From positions 1-9,643 of the forward strand of contig JAGAJD010000291.1 of the NCBI GenBank assembly GCA_017626275.1: a DNA stretch of 9,643 nt, written 5' to 3'. Positions 1 through 6,286 of this stretch are shown in pieces; position 1 is the first letter of the stretch, and each line of letters opens with the position of its first letter. The notes beneath the pieces are model-generated. The model saw nothing but the letters and a program-made list of their open reading frames with translations, made no database searches and was not told the origin of the DNA. This DNA is from Lachnospira sp. GTDB lineage: Bacteria > Bacillota > Clostridia > Lachnospirales > Lachnospiraceae. A program made the position numbers and the translations under genes.

Positions 1-536
1 CCACACTGGCTCATGAAGGTTATCCGGGACATTTATACCAGACCACTTACTTTGCCAATAACAATCCTGACCTGATCCGTTACCTGCTATCGCCTAACGG
101 ATATGTAGAAGGGTGGGCAACCTACTGCGAATTATATTCATACTCCTATGCAGATACAGGAAACAGTATGCTAAATTCGCTCGCACAGGCAAATTATGCA
201 ACCATACTGTGTCTTTATGCAAAATGTGATATCGGTATTCACTATTATGGCTGGAATGAAAGCGATGTATATTCTTATATCTCGCAATTCGGATTTACCG
301 AAAAAGATGTCGCCGCTGAAATGTATAAAGAAATGCTATCCAATCCCGGAAACTACTGCAAATATGTACTTGGCTGGATCGGATTTTCAGAATTAAAAAA
401 GGAAGCCCGTAATCAGATAGGCTCTGCCTTTTCTAATCATGACTTCCATAAATATGTGCTTGATATGGGCTCTGTCCCATTTGATATTCTGTTTGAACGT
501 CTTGACGACTGGTGCGAGCAGTCCAAATATCAATAA
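1..536 (+). CDS. DUF885 family putative zinc metallopeptidase, C-terminal part (5' end outside window)
   Basis: The frame is open from the left edge (first whole codon at base 3) to TAA at 534-536, giving 177 visible residues. They begin with [13 protein letters not shown], which holds the HExxPGH motif (visible residues 4-10) typical of the DUF885 family, and continue to [10 protein letters not shown] (residues 34-43), matching the second conserved EGW block. In this family the two His and the downstream Glu are thought to bind a catalytic zinc, so a peptidase or related hydrolase role is likely; the substrate is unknown. Members are usually about 550-600 residues, so roughly two thirds of the protein, including any signal peptide or lipobox, lies outside the window. 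The first Met at 168 is internal and not a start, because the conserved motif lies upstream of it. The 3' end overlaps the convergent J-domain gene by 7 bases, and no terminator was seen. Confidence 0.85.
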   Translation, partial: TLAHEGYPGHLYQTTYFANNNPDLIRYLLSPNGYVEGWATYCELYSYSYADTGNSMLNSLAQANYATILCLYAKCDIGIHYYGWNESDVYSYISQFGFTEKDVAAEMYKEMLSNPGNYCKYVLGWIGFSELKKEARNQIGSAFSNHDFHKYVLDMGSVPFDILFERLDDWCEQSKYQ

Positions 537-1255
537 TAACGCGGGCCACCGCAGCATAATCCGCTGCCACAGAACATATTACAGCATAGATTTAAAAACA
601 AAAGCTTAACACAGAATCCGCAGGAATCATTTCCTGCGGAGGTTCTTCCGTAGTAACCGCCTTGTCCGGCATACCACTGTCCACCGCTTACAAGCTGCCT
701 GTAAAACATCTGATACTGCATATTGTCAGGGTCCATCGCCATGGCACGCTTTGCATGTTCTATTGCAGTTGCCTGATTTCCTTTTCCGGCATTTGCCTGC
801 GCACTGTAAAAATACCATCTTCCATCTCTGTCTTCGATTCCGTTTAATACATTGAGTGCTTCATCAAAGCTGCCGTTTCTTATGTAATTTGCTGCGGCCT
901 TTAAATGGCTTCCGGTCGTATCATTATCGGCATAATCCTGCCTGCCCTGACCATAGCCGTATCCACCATAACCAAAGCCTCCGAATCCGCCAAAACCTCC
1001 AAACGGATCTCCATTCTGAGAACCGCCGCCATAGCCAAAGCCCCCCTGACCATATGCCGCACCACTCTCTTTCTCTTTCATAATCTGGTTATACGCCTGC
1101 TGAATGGTTTTAAACATCTCCTCAGCCTGCGCTTTATTCGGATTATTTATATTTGCGTCAGGGTGATATTTTCTGCTTAAGGCTCTATATGCTTTTTTTA
1201 TCTCATCATCTGAAGCATCTCTCGATACTCCCAGAATCTTATACGGATCCGCCAC
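530..1255 (-). CDS. J-domain protein with Gly/Phe-rich linker, TPR-like segment and Cys-rich C-terminus
   Basis: The protein has 241 residues. Residues 3-60 form a J domain with the HPD triad at 31-33, which stimulates the ATPase of an Hsp70 (DnaK) partner. A Gly/Phe/Tyr-rich linker (about 66-106) follows, then an alpha-helical TPR-like region (about 114-182, with [14 protein letters not shown] and [15 protein letters not shown]). The C-terminus (about 210-236) is hydrophobic with seven cysteines (212, 215, 224, 225, 229, 234, 235). It lacks the CxxCxGxG zinc repeats and C-terminal domain of true DnaJ, so it is a specialised co-chaperone and not the housekeeping one. The start is GTG, chosen because AGGAGAG lies 6 bases upstream and the J domain begins there. 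The gene starts inside the end of the DUF5685 gene (17-base overlap), indicating translational coupling. The client is unknown; the Cys tail could bind metal or associate with membrane (inference). Confidence 0.93.
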   Translation of the reverse strand: MADPYKILGVSRDASDDEIKKAYRALSRKYHPDANINNPNKAQAEEMFKTIQQAYNQIMKEKESGAAYGQGGFGYGGGSQNGDPFGGFGGFGGFGYGGYGYGQGRQDYADNDTTGSHLKAAANYIRNGSFDEALNVLNGIEDRDGRWYFYSAQANAGKGNQATAIEHAKRAMAMDPDNMQYQMFYRQLVSGGQWYAGQGGYYGRTSAGNDSCGFCVKLLFLNLCCNMFCGSGLCCGGPRYY

Positions 1256-2105
1256 TGTTATCTCTCCTATTTTGTTCTAACTGCTTGTTTCTTTTTTCCC
1301 TCGCTGCCTGAAACCTTGTCCAGACACCTGAATATATTATATTTCTTAAAATTTCAGCTTCCTGTATTATAGGAAGTCTTTCAAATGCTCTCGCACACTC
1401 TGCCATTGTTGAATTAAGAATACTCTCACATATGCCGTCAAAATCCTCCTGCATACAGTGAGTTTTAAATACATTGTATCTTCCCGCTTTTATGTCGCCC
1501 TCAAGATCTTCATAGGCATCACAAAGATAAATAAACTTTCCCAGATAATATCCAAGTCTTTTAAGCTCCTGCGTCCATTCGTCCTCGTAAACAGCCGCCA
1601 TAACGGACATAAGCCCAGCAAAATAAGAGGCTGCCTTATCAATATTATCTTCACCTGCCGACTCCGCACTTGAAAGCCCATCTAACGACTGCCTTATTAT
1701 AACTGCTTTATCAGAATACTTTTTACTTATCTTGTCCGCATGTTTTTTTAACAGTCCCGCAAACGCTCTTCTTGTTACTTTTTTCTCGTCATTCCAGTCG
1801 TCCATGCATTTGTAATAAGTCATAAGCACATTCATATCTGCAACGTAATCTGTCATTTCATTTTTTCTTACTTCATGCTTAGAAACAGGGTGCGCTACAC
1901 ATCTTGTCTTATAATATTTTGTCTCCGGCTCATAAAGTCCGGTCAGCAAAAGCACCAAAAATGTCATATCATAACTGATTGAAATCTGTCCGTTAAATCC
2001 GTATTTATCTTTTAATACGTCACACAGACCGCAGTAATATGAGCGGTATCTGTCATATTCTTTAAATTTCATTTCAGGCTTATTTACTATTACATATCCG
2101 TACAT
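1239..2105 (-). CDS. DUF5685 family protein
   Basis: This 288-residue, mostly alpha-helical soluble protein begins [18 protein letters not shown], which matches the start of the DUF5685 family as I know it. The ATG at 2103-2105 is preferred because AGAGG lies five bases upstream; a GTG two codons earlier would overlap that site. Notable features are CGLC (25-28), RCVAHP (68-73), an Asp-rich stretch [11 protein letters not shown] (98-108), and a second one, [17 protein letters not shown] (195-211). The family's biochemical function is unknown to me. The Cys/His pairs could bind a metal. The spacing and form of the Asp motifs recall the isoprenoid synthase fold (inference only). The gene is first in an operon with the overlapping J-domain gene, so the chaperone may act on this protein or on a shared target. 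A promoter and a 5' hairpin lie just upstream. Confidence 0.85.
   Translation of the reverse strand: MYGYVIVNKPEMKFKEYDRYRSYYCGLCDVLKDKYGFNGQISISYDMTFLVLLLTGLYEPETKYYKTRCVAHPVSKHEVRKNEMTDYVADMNVLMTYYKCMDDWNDEKKVTRRAFAGLLKKHADKISKKYSDKAVIIRQSLDGLSSAESAGEDNIDKAASYFAGLMSVMAAVYEDEWTQELKRLGYYLGKFIYLCDAYEDLEGDIKAGRYNVFKTHCMQEDFDGICESILNSTMAECARAFERLPIIQEAEILRNIIYSGVWTRFQAAREKRNKQLEQNRRDNSGGSV
1262..1268 (-). promoter_or_regulatory. Ribosome binding site that decides the GTG start of the J-domain gene
   Basis: On the - strand AGGAGAG stands 6 bases before the GTG at 1253-1255. It lies within the last codons of the DUF5685 gene, so ribosomes finishing that gene arrive directly at this start. Confidence 0.75.
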
Positions 2106-2110
2106 CGACA

Positions 2111-2116
2111 CCTCTC
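2111..2116 (-). promoter_or_regulatory. Ribosome binding site of the DUF5685 gene
   Basis: On the - strand GAGAGG is followed by TGTCG and then the ATG at 2103-2105. It overlaps the alternative GTG at 2109-2111, which argues that the longer start is not used. Confidence 0.65.
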
Positions 2117-2144
2117 ACTGCTGCGTTTAAGCTTGTTAAAATCA

Positions 2145-2184
2145 CACAGACCGAAGTACCGATATCTGCGTACTCCGGTCTGTG
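2145..2184 (-). promoter_or_regulatory. Hairpin at the 5' end of the DUF5685/J-domain transcript
   Basis: Arms at 2145-2159 and 2170-2184 pair over 15 bp around a 10-base loop (2160-2169). As - strand RNA every position pairs, one of them as G-U (2175 with 2154); as + strand RNA the same position is an A-C mismatch. This suggests selection on the - strand RNA. Its 5' arm starts almost at the transcription start predicted from the promoter at 2188-2216. It could protect the 5' end of the message or take part in attenuation; only a short U stretch (GATTTTAA) follows it, so it is a poor terminator. Confidence 0.6.
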
Positions 2185-2187
2185 CCT

Positions 2188-2216
2188 ATCATATAACAAG
2201 TTCGTTTTTCCGTCAA
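2188..2216 (-). promoter_or_regulatory. Sigma-A-type promoter for the DUF5685/J-domain operon
   Basis: On the - strand, -35 TTGACG (2211-2216) and -10 TATGAT (2188-2193) are separated by exactly 17 bases, each hexamer one base from consensus. The predicted start is near 2181, which gives a leader of about 75 bases containing the hairpin at 2145-2184. Confidence 0.75.
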
Positions 2217-2277
2217 TTCATGCCGTAAAGAAATAATAAAATGTTTATATTTATCATTACTGTTCACAAACGCTTAT

Positions 2278-2454
2278 TTATGAATAATAATCATCATCTG
2301 TCAAATAATCATCTTCCTCGAATTCGTCATATTCCAGTATATCTTCTTCCTCGTCATAATCATCATAAGCTCTTCCATGAAAACCGTTTCTTACCGCTGG
2401 AAAAATATACTCGTCAAATGAATCATCATAGGAACTTTCATATCCCGGCTTCAT
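2278..2454 (-). CDS. Small, highly acidic, Tyr-rich protein of unknown function (58 residues)
   Basis: This gene runs from ATG at 2452-2454 to TAA at 2278-2280. The start is supported by a near-perfect AAGGAGG five bases upstream, and a good promoter lies at 2531-2560. The protein begins MKPGYESSYDDSF and ends YLTDDDYYS. Of 58 residues, 22 are Asp or Glu and only three are Lys or Arg, with nine Tyr, so the predicted charge is strongly negative. There is no signal peptide, membrane segment or cysteine. It is probably disordered in part, with acidic patches such as DDYDEEED at 31-38. I do not recognise a family. It might be an adaptor, a nucleic-acid mimic or a cation-binding protein, but nothing in the sequence decides this. 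It lies between the pectate lyase and the DUF5685 operon, each with separate control. Confidence 0.72.
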   Translation of the reverse strand: MKPGYESSYDDSFDEYIFPAVRNGFHGRAYDDYDEEEDILEYDEFEEDDYLTDDDYYS

Positions 2455-2459
2455 AACTT

Positions 2460-2466
2460 CCTCCTT
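2460..2466 (-). promoter_or_regulatory. Strong ribosome binding site of the acidic small protein
   Basis: On the - strand AAGGAGG is followed by five bases (AAGTT) and ATG. It is among the closest matches to the 16S rRNA anti-SD in the window and is the main support for the small gene. Confidence 0.8.
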
Positions 2467-2474
2467 ATTATCAT

Positions 2475-2519
2475 AGCCGCATCACTTAAAACGGCTTAAG
2501 CCGCCGCTGTAATCGGCTT
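2475..2519 (-). other. Leader of the acidic protein gene with alternative base-pairing modules
   Basis: Complementary modules recur here on the + strand: AGCCG (2475-2479), CGGCTT (2492-2497), AAGCCG (2498-2503) and CGGCTT (2514-2519). In the - strand RNA, the segment 2498-2503 can pair with 2514-2519 (6 bp, 10-base loop), or it can form a small CGGC-UUAA-GCCG hairpin with 2492-2495 followed by UUUU. The two are mutually exclusive, like a miniature attenuator. The stems are short, so this may be chance. Confidence 0.35.
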
Positions 2520-2530
2520 CTGTGAAGATT

Positions 2531-2560
2531 ATTATATACAGGGATTTTTAATTTATTCAA
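2531..2560 (-). promoter_or_regulatory. Sigma-A-type promoter for the acidic small protein
   Basis: On the - strand, -35 TTGAAT (2555-2560) and a perfect -10 TATAAT (2531-2536) are separated by 18 bases. The predicted start near 2524 leaves a leader of about 70 bases before the ATG at 2454. Confidence 0.65.
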
Positions 2561-2602
2561 AATAATAGCAAAACCAACAAAACGCCGTCTCTATTTTATA
2601 GC

Positions 2603-5266
2603 TTATTTCTGTAAAATACCTGTAGTCCAATCAAATGTATAAACTTTCCCGTCAATAGTAGTTGTTCCCTTAGCCATTGCTCCTGTAATCATGTCGAAGT
2701 AATATGTATTTCCGTTCTGCTCGTTCCAGCCCTTTACCATGTGTCCGTTCTCATCGTAACGTACCCACTTGCCATATTCGCCATTATCGCCATATATACC
2801 TGCCCATGATTCCTGATATACATCTTTTGATGTTGCTTTCTTACCGCCGTCAACTGCGTCTAACCAGTACCATGCATTTGTTGCCGGATCGTAGATTTCC
2901 TTACCACGTCCTTGCGTTCCCTGCTTGATACCGTCCTCATACCAGTATTCGATTCCGTCATCAACAACAAACTCTTTGTCTAATATAATTCCTGTAACAT
3001 CATTGAAACGGTAATCTTTTCCGTCAATATTTACAACCCCCTTAGCCATTGCTCCTGTGATTGGGTCGAAATAATACTTTCCGTTTTTATTTTGATCCCA
3101 GCCCTTAACCATAAGTCCATTTTCATCGTAACGTACCCATTTACCACCATTTGATTCCTGATATACGTCCTTAGCTTTTGCTACTGCACCACCCTGTACT
3201 GAATCTAACCAGTACCATGCGTTTGTCTTAGGGTCGTAGATTTCCTTACCGCGTCCCTGCGTTCCCTGCTTTACGCCGTTTTCATACCAATACTTAGCAC
3301 CGTTTTCTTCATAGAAGCCATTCTTCTCTCCCGGTTTTGCAAGCGCATTAATTGCATTTTCAATCGCTTCTGCCATAGCGTCAACTTTTGCCTGATTATC
3401 TGATTTAAGTCCTCTTTCTACCGCATTTATTGCAGCAGTAACTCCTGAAAAATCTGCATAATCCGTTGGATTTAACGCATTCGCTTTCTTAATTGCAGCA
3501 TCTACTGCACTGTAATCTGCATCTGTAAAATATTGTGTCTGAAGCCACTCTGTGCTTGTCATCTCAATAACACCTGAACCTGATTTCCCGGTTACAACTT
3601 CCTTAACATCTTCAAGTGGAAGTACCTGATATTCAAATGGAAGTGTTCCATCTTCATCATATGTAAATTCCATTGGTGCTGCTTCGTCAGTCGTATAGTC
3701 TCTCTTCTCGTATGAACTTTCATTTACAATATGTGATGCCCATGCCCACTTACCAACAGTTGACTTATCTCTATATTTGAAGCCTGTTGTAAATAAGTTA
3801 TCACCATTATTATCCCAACTGCTTCCTGTATATGTACCCTTTGAATTTGTTACTGTGGAATTAACAATCAAAGTATGATTGTATACATTCTTAAACATTG
3901 TTGCCCATACTGCAGTCATATTGCCTGTATCATCACCTTGAACTTCAGCACCTACAATTGGTTCTTCAATGCCGTTAAATACACATGTATCAGCGGCAAT
4001 ACAAGCACCATTTCTTGCATTCAGACAACGTGACAATGAATATGGTCCAACTTGTTTAAATATTGGATTAGCTGCTGCCGCTGTCTGATGTGTTGAATCA
4101 TCAATATAGCAGTTAATAAGATTACCTACACCCTGTCTAATCATTGGCACACGTTGTCCAACATTTACATAGTGATTATATGCAAGCGTAAGTTTAATAT
4201 TACTGTTTGCATCCTCTACAACCGTTCCGTCTCCTCTTACATAGTTCACGAAATCCTTATCACCGGAACCACTCAAGTGACATTTTTTATGGTATGCTGA
4301 ATATGCCATAATCTGCTCTGGTGTTGCGCCACCTGTTCTCATCTTATAATATAAGCTTGATGCAGGTTTAAGCTCACCTTTCTGATATCGGTCTTCCATA
4401 AACATAATAGACTGATAAATAGAGCCATCTTCAGATGGATTTTCAAGTGCTTCATCACCAATCTTACACCATGAAATAGTAATGCCTGTCGCACCGTTTT
4501 CTAAGTCGATATTTCCATCAGAAGCAATTTCAAATGTACAATGGTCAACCCATACATTCTTGCCGCCATTAATCTTTAAATTCGACCAGCCAACTTCCTT
4601 CTGTGCGCCGGCATCGTCCCACTGCCACATCTCTTTAAAATGCAGATTTCTTATAACAATATCATTACCTGTAATTTTAAGTTCTGTATGCTTAATACTG
4701 CTTGCATTCGGTGAAAAGATTGTAAGACCATCAATATTGCCTACTGTAATCGTTGTTACGCCACTTTTCTCCATAAGCGGATTTGTAAATCCACCATTTA
4801 CGTTAGTTAAGTCATTCGATGGCTTTTTATATTCCCTGACAAAGGTATAATTTTTAAGGACACTGCTTGTCAACAACTCTGTAAGATACTTATATCCTAA
4901 GTCCATATCCTTTGTAATTTCCATAACCTTGACTTTGCCGCTTTGTGCATCACGAATCGCATCAAGAAATTCCTTTTCATCAGTAATTACTCTGTAATAC
5001 TCTGTTCCAACATACTCGCTTCTGTCATGAACATTTCCTGACGCAAATCCTGTAACAGAAAGGAATGAATCATTATACTCACTTTCTGTTGATACTGTAC
5101 CAGGAATCTCTGTCCTGACATTCTGCTCACCACCTGCTGCTTTGTTTTCTGCATAGCCGCTTACAGGATTTTGAATAAATACTGCTGAAACAGTAAGAAT
5201 TCCTGCAAGCACAAGCGTACTTAGTTTTGAGACACTTTTTCGATTAAAATATAATCTTTTTCTCAT
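2603..5266 (-). CDS. Secreted pectate lyase (polysaccharide lyase family 1) with FIVAR and cell-wall-binding modules
   Basis: This 887-residue extracellular enzyme should cleave demethylated homogalacturonan by calcium-dependent beta-elimination. The order is: signal peptide (basic start MRKRLYFNRK, hydrophobic 15-31, likely cleavage after A39); a PL1 beta-helix domain (about 85-500); a FIVAR-like helical segment (about 579-643); and two Trp/Tyr-rich cell-wall-binding modules (about 655-762 and 771-885) that probably hold it on the surface. PL1 signatures are WVDHCTFE (239-246), DGNID (250-254, like the Asp pair DGALD that binds calcium in PelC), and QRVPMIR (371-377), where R372, P374 and R377 keep the R-x-P-x-x-R spacing of the catalytic Arg block. 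The ATG at 5264-5266 is preferred over an in-frame TTG at 5284, because GGGAGGT lies 9 bases before it and would fall inside the longer frame. The gene probably has its own promoter and suggests a pectin-using gut organism. Confidence 0.93.
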   Translation of the reverse strand: MRKRLYFNRKSVSKLSTLVLAGILTVSAVFIQNPVSGYAENKAAGGEQNVRTEIPGTVSTESEYNDSFLSVTGFASGNVHDRSEYVGTEYYRVITDEKEFLDAIRDAQSGKVKVMEITKDMDLGYKYLTELLTSSVLKNYTFVREYKKPSNDLTNVNGGFTNPLMEKSGVTTITVGNIDGLTIFSPNASSIKHTELKITGNDIVIRNLHFKEMWQWDDAGAQKEVGWSNLKINGGKNVWVDHCTFEIASDGNIDLENGATGITISWCKIGDEALENPSEDGSIYQSIMFMEDRYQKGELKPASSLYYKMRTGGATPEQIMAYSAYHKKCHLSGSGDKDFVNYVRGDGTVVEDANSNIKLTLAYNHYVNVGQRVPMIRQGVGNLINCYIDDSTHQTAAAANPIFKQVGPYSLSRCLNARNGACIAADTCVFNGIEEPIVGAEVQGDDTGNMTAVWATMFKNVYNHTLIVNSTVTNSKGTYTGSSWDNNGDNLFTTGFKYRDKSTVGKWAWASHIVNESSYEKRDYTTDEAAPMEFTYDEDGTLPFEYQVLPLEDVKEVVTGKSGSGVIEMTSTEWLQTQYFTDADYSAVDAAIKKANALNPTDYADFSGVTAAINAVERGLKSDNQAKVDAMAEAIENAINALAKPGEKNGFYEENGAKYWYENGVKQGTQGRGKEIYDPKTNAWYWLDSVQGGAVAKAKDVYQESNGGKWVRYDENGLMVKGWDQNKNGKYYFDPITGAMAKGVVNIDGKDYRFNDVTGIILDKEFVVDDGIEYWYEDGIKQGTQGRGKEIYDPATNAWYWLDAVDGGKKATSKDVYQESWAGIYGDNGEYGKWVRYDENGHMVKGWNEQNGNTYYFDMITGAMAKGTTTIDGKVYTFDWTTGILQK
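2612..2956 (-). repeat. Cell-wall-binding module 2 of the pectate lyase (about 115 residues)
   Basis: Together with the region 2981-3304 this forms a tandem duplication. Shared blocks include KQGTQGRGKEIYDP, TNAWYWLD, KDVYQES, KWVRYDENG, MVKGW, YYFD and ITGAMAKG. This copy carries about nine extra residues (WAGIYGDNGEYG where the other has NGG). The DNA is also visibly similar between copies. Confidence 0.85.
2981..3304 (-). repeat. Cell-wall-binding module 1 of the pectate lyase (about 108 residues)
   Basis: This is the first of the two tandem modules, residues about 655-762. It is the shorter form, lacking the nine-residue insert of the C-terminal copy. The aromatic-rich pattern resembles choline/glucan-binding repeats of Firmicutes surface proteins. 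Confidence 0.85.
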
Positions 5267-5275
5267 TAATGTAAT

Positions 5276-5282
5276 ACCTCCC
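5276..5282 (-). promoter_or_regulatory. Ribosome binding site that decides the pectate lyase start
   Basis: On the - strand GGGAGGT stands 9 bases before the ATG at 5264-5266, so the in-frame TTG at 5282-5284, which overlaps this site, is not the start. Confidence 0.8.
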
Positions 5283-5316
5283 AATATATTTAATTAAACT
5301 TTAATGTATTTTTTAT

Positions 5317-5325
5317 AATATAACA
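5317..5325 (-). promoter_or_regulatory. Possible extended -10 element of the pectate lyase promoter
   Basis: On the - strand TGTTATATT fits TGn followed by TATATT. No convincing -35 lies 16-18 bases upstream, and the whole 5285-5373 stretch is so AT-rich that several -10-like words occur, so this is only a candidate. Confidence 0.3.
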
Positions 5326-5332
5326 TACTTAC

Positions 5333-5359
5333 AAAAAAAATACTACATATATAATATGT
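5333..5359 (-). terminator. Weak candidate terminator after the ABC ATPase gene
   Basis: In the - strand RNA an A/U-only hairpin (arms 5354-5359 and 5345-5350, three-base loop) is followed after four bases by eight U (5333-5340). The U tract is good but the stem is weak, so termination would be partial at best. The same inverted repeat (ACATAT-ATA-ATATGT) could instead be an operator for the pectate lyase gene. Confidence 0.35.
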
Positions 5360-5373
5360 TTTAATAAAAATCC

Positions 5374-6258
5374 TTATTCAAAGTAATACAAATACACATC
5401 TTCCAAATCTATATTATCTTCCACTTTCACCGCTTCCTCCGGAAGCTTATCGCCTACAAGACGAAGTGCAAGCCCGTTACGCCTCTGACGTATATTTCCA
5501 ACCTTATACTGCTCCTGAAGCTTTCCGACATCATCAAGCGTACACGTAATCTCTGCAACTTTTCCATGCATCTGCTCAATCAGTTCAACAGGTGTTCCCG
5601 TCACGACTATCTCACCCTTCTTAATCAGCAGCACATGGTCTGCGATACACTCAATATCACTTACCACATGAGTTGCAAAGAGAATAATCTTATCTTTTGA
5701 AAGCTCCGCAATATAATTTCTTATGCCGATTCGCTCCTTCGGGTCAAGTCCCGCCGTCGGCTCGTCAAGAATTAAAATCTTCGGATTTCCGAGAAGCGCC
5801 TGTGCCAGAAGTACACGCTGCTTCATTCCGCCTGAAAATCCTCCGATTTTCTTATAGGCAACATGCGTAAGATTCACAACCTCTATAAGCTCATCAATCT
5901 GCTCATTTACAGACTTTCCTTCGTTATTTTTACCCTTCAGTCCCTTTATCTCAGCCATATATTTTAAAAATGCCTTTGGTGAAAAATCCTCATAAAATCC
6001 CTGCTGCTGCGGCATATAACCAACAAGCGCACGAAAATCTTTTCCAAGCTTTAAAATGTCTTCTCCATCGAAAAGTATTTCGCCTCCGTCTGTACCGTCC
6101 CTGCTTACATTATCCGTAATCAGGTTAATCATAGTACTTTTTCCTGCACCGTTTGCCCCGAGAATCCCATATATTCCTGCTGTAAATGTGTAAGAAACTC
6201 CCTTTAATGCCTGCACTGTACCATATGTTTTTTTCAAATTCTTTAATTCAAGTTCCAT
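5374..6258 (-). CDS. ABC transporter ATP-binding protein
   Basis: This 294-residue cytoplasmic ATPase powers the transporter whose membrane part is encoded just upstream. Every functional motif is present: Walker A GANGAGKST (34-42), Q-loop around YMPQQQ (81-86), signature FSGGMKQR (141-148), Walker B ILILDEP (161-167), D-loop GLD (170-172) and the switch His in FATHVVSD (H197). The two-component form with a separate membrane protein and no binding protein is typical of exporters, for example of peptides, drugs or lipids. The C-terminal 70 or so residues (EITCTLDDVGKLQEQYKVG) form the small extra domain common in exporter-type subfamilies. ATG at 6256-6258 has GGAGGT 9 bases upstream. The gap to the permease stop is 28 bases, so the two are one operon. 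The substrate is unknown. Confidence 0.95.
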   Translation of the reverse strand: MELELKNLKKTYGTVQALKGVSYTFTAGIYGILGANGAGKSTMINLITDNVSRDGTDGGEILFDGEDILKLGKDFRALVGYMPQQQGFYEDFSPKAFLKYMAEIKGLKGKNNEGKSVNEQIDELIEVVNLTHVAYKKIGGFSGGMKQRVLLAQALLGNPKILILDEPTAGLDPKERIGIRNYIAELSKDKIILFATHVVSDIECIADHVLLIKKGEIVVTGTPVELIEQMHGKVAEITCTLDDVGKLQEQYKVGNIRQRRNGLALRLVGDKLPEEAVKVEDNIDLEDVYLYYFE

Positions 6259-6267
6259 ACTATCCTG

Positions 6268-6273
6268 ACCTCC
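6268..6273 (-). promoter_or_regulatory. Ribosome binding site of the ABC ATPase gene
   Basis: On the - strand GGAGGT lies 9 bases before the ATG at 6256-6258, within the 28-base gap after the permease stop. Confidence 0.7.
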
Positions 6274-6286
6274 ATTTCAAGAACGC

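Noticed and set aside
168..536. Complete 122-residue gene starting at ATG 168
   Set aside because: The same frame is open to the left edge and encodes the conserved HExxPGH and EGW motifs upstream of this Met, so it is the tail of a longer gene.
960..1060. Apparent short tandem repeat DNA
   Set aside because: It encodes the Gly/Phe/Tyr linker of the J-domain protein, so it is a protein low-complexity region and not a separate repeat element.
662..1180. Reading frames on the + strand over the J-domain gene
   Set aside because: They are opposite-strand shadows of the Gly/Phe-rich coding region, without ribosome sites or recognisable protein features.
2106..2111. GTG start two codons upstream of the DUF5685 ATG
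   Set aside because: It overlaps the GAGAGG ribosome site, and the family usually begins at the M-x-G-Y sequence.
2241..2456. His/Asn-rich 71-residue frame on the + strand
   Set aside because: It is the mirror of the acidic GAT/GAA codons of the - strand small gene, which has the better start signals.
4482..4850. 122-residue frame on the + strand inside the pectate lyase gene
   Set aside because: It is antisense to the conserved PL1 domain, with no ribosome site and no recognisable domain.
5267..5284. TTG start six codons upstream of the pectate lyase ATG
   Set aside because: It would overlap the only good ribosome site (5276-5282); the later ATG also gives a typical signal peptide.
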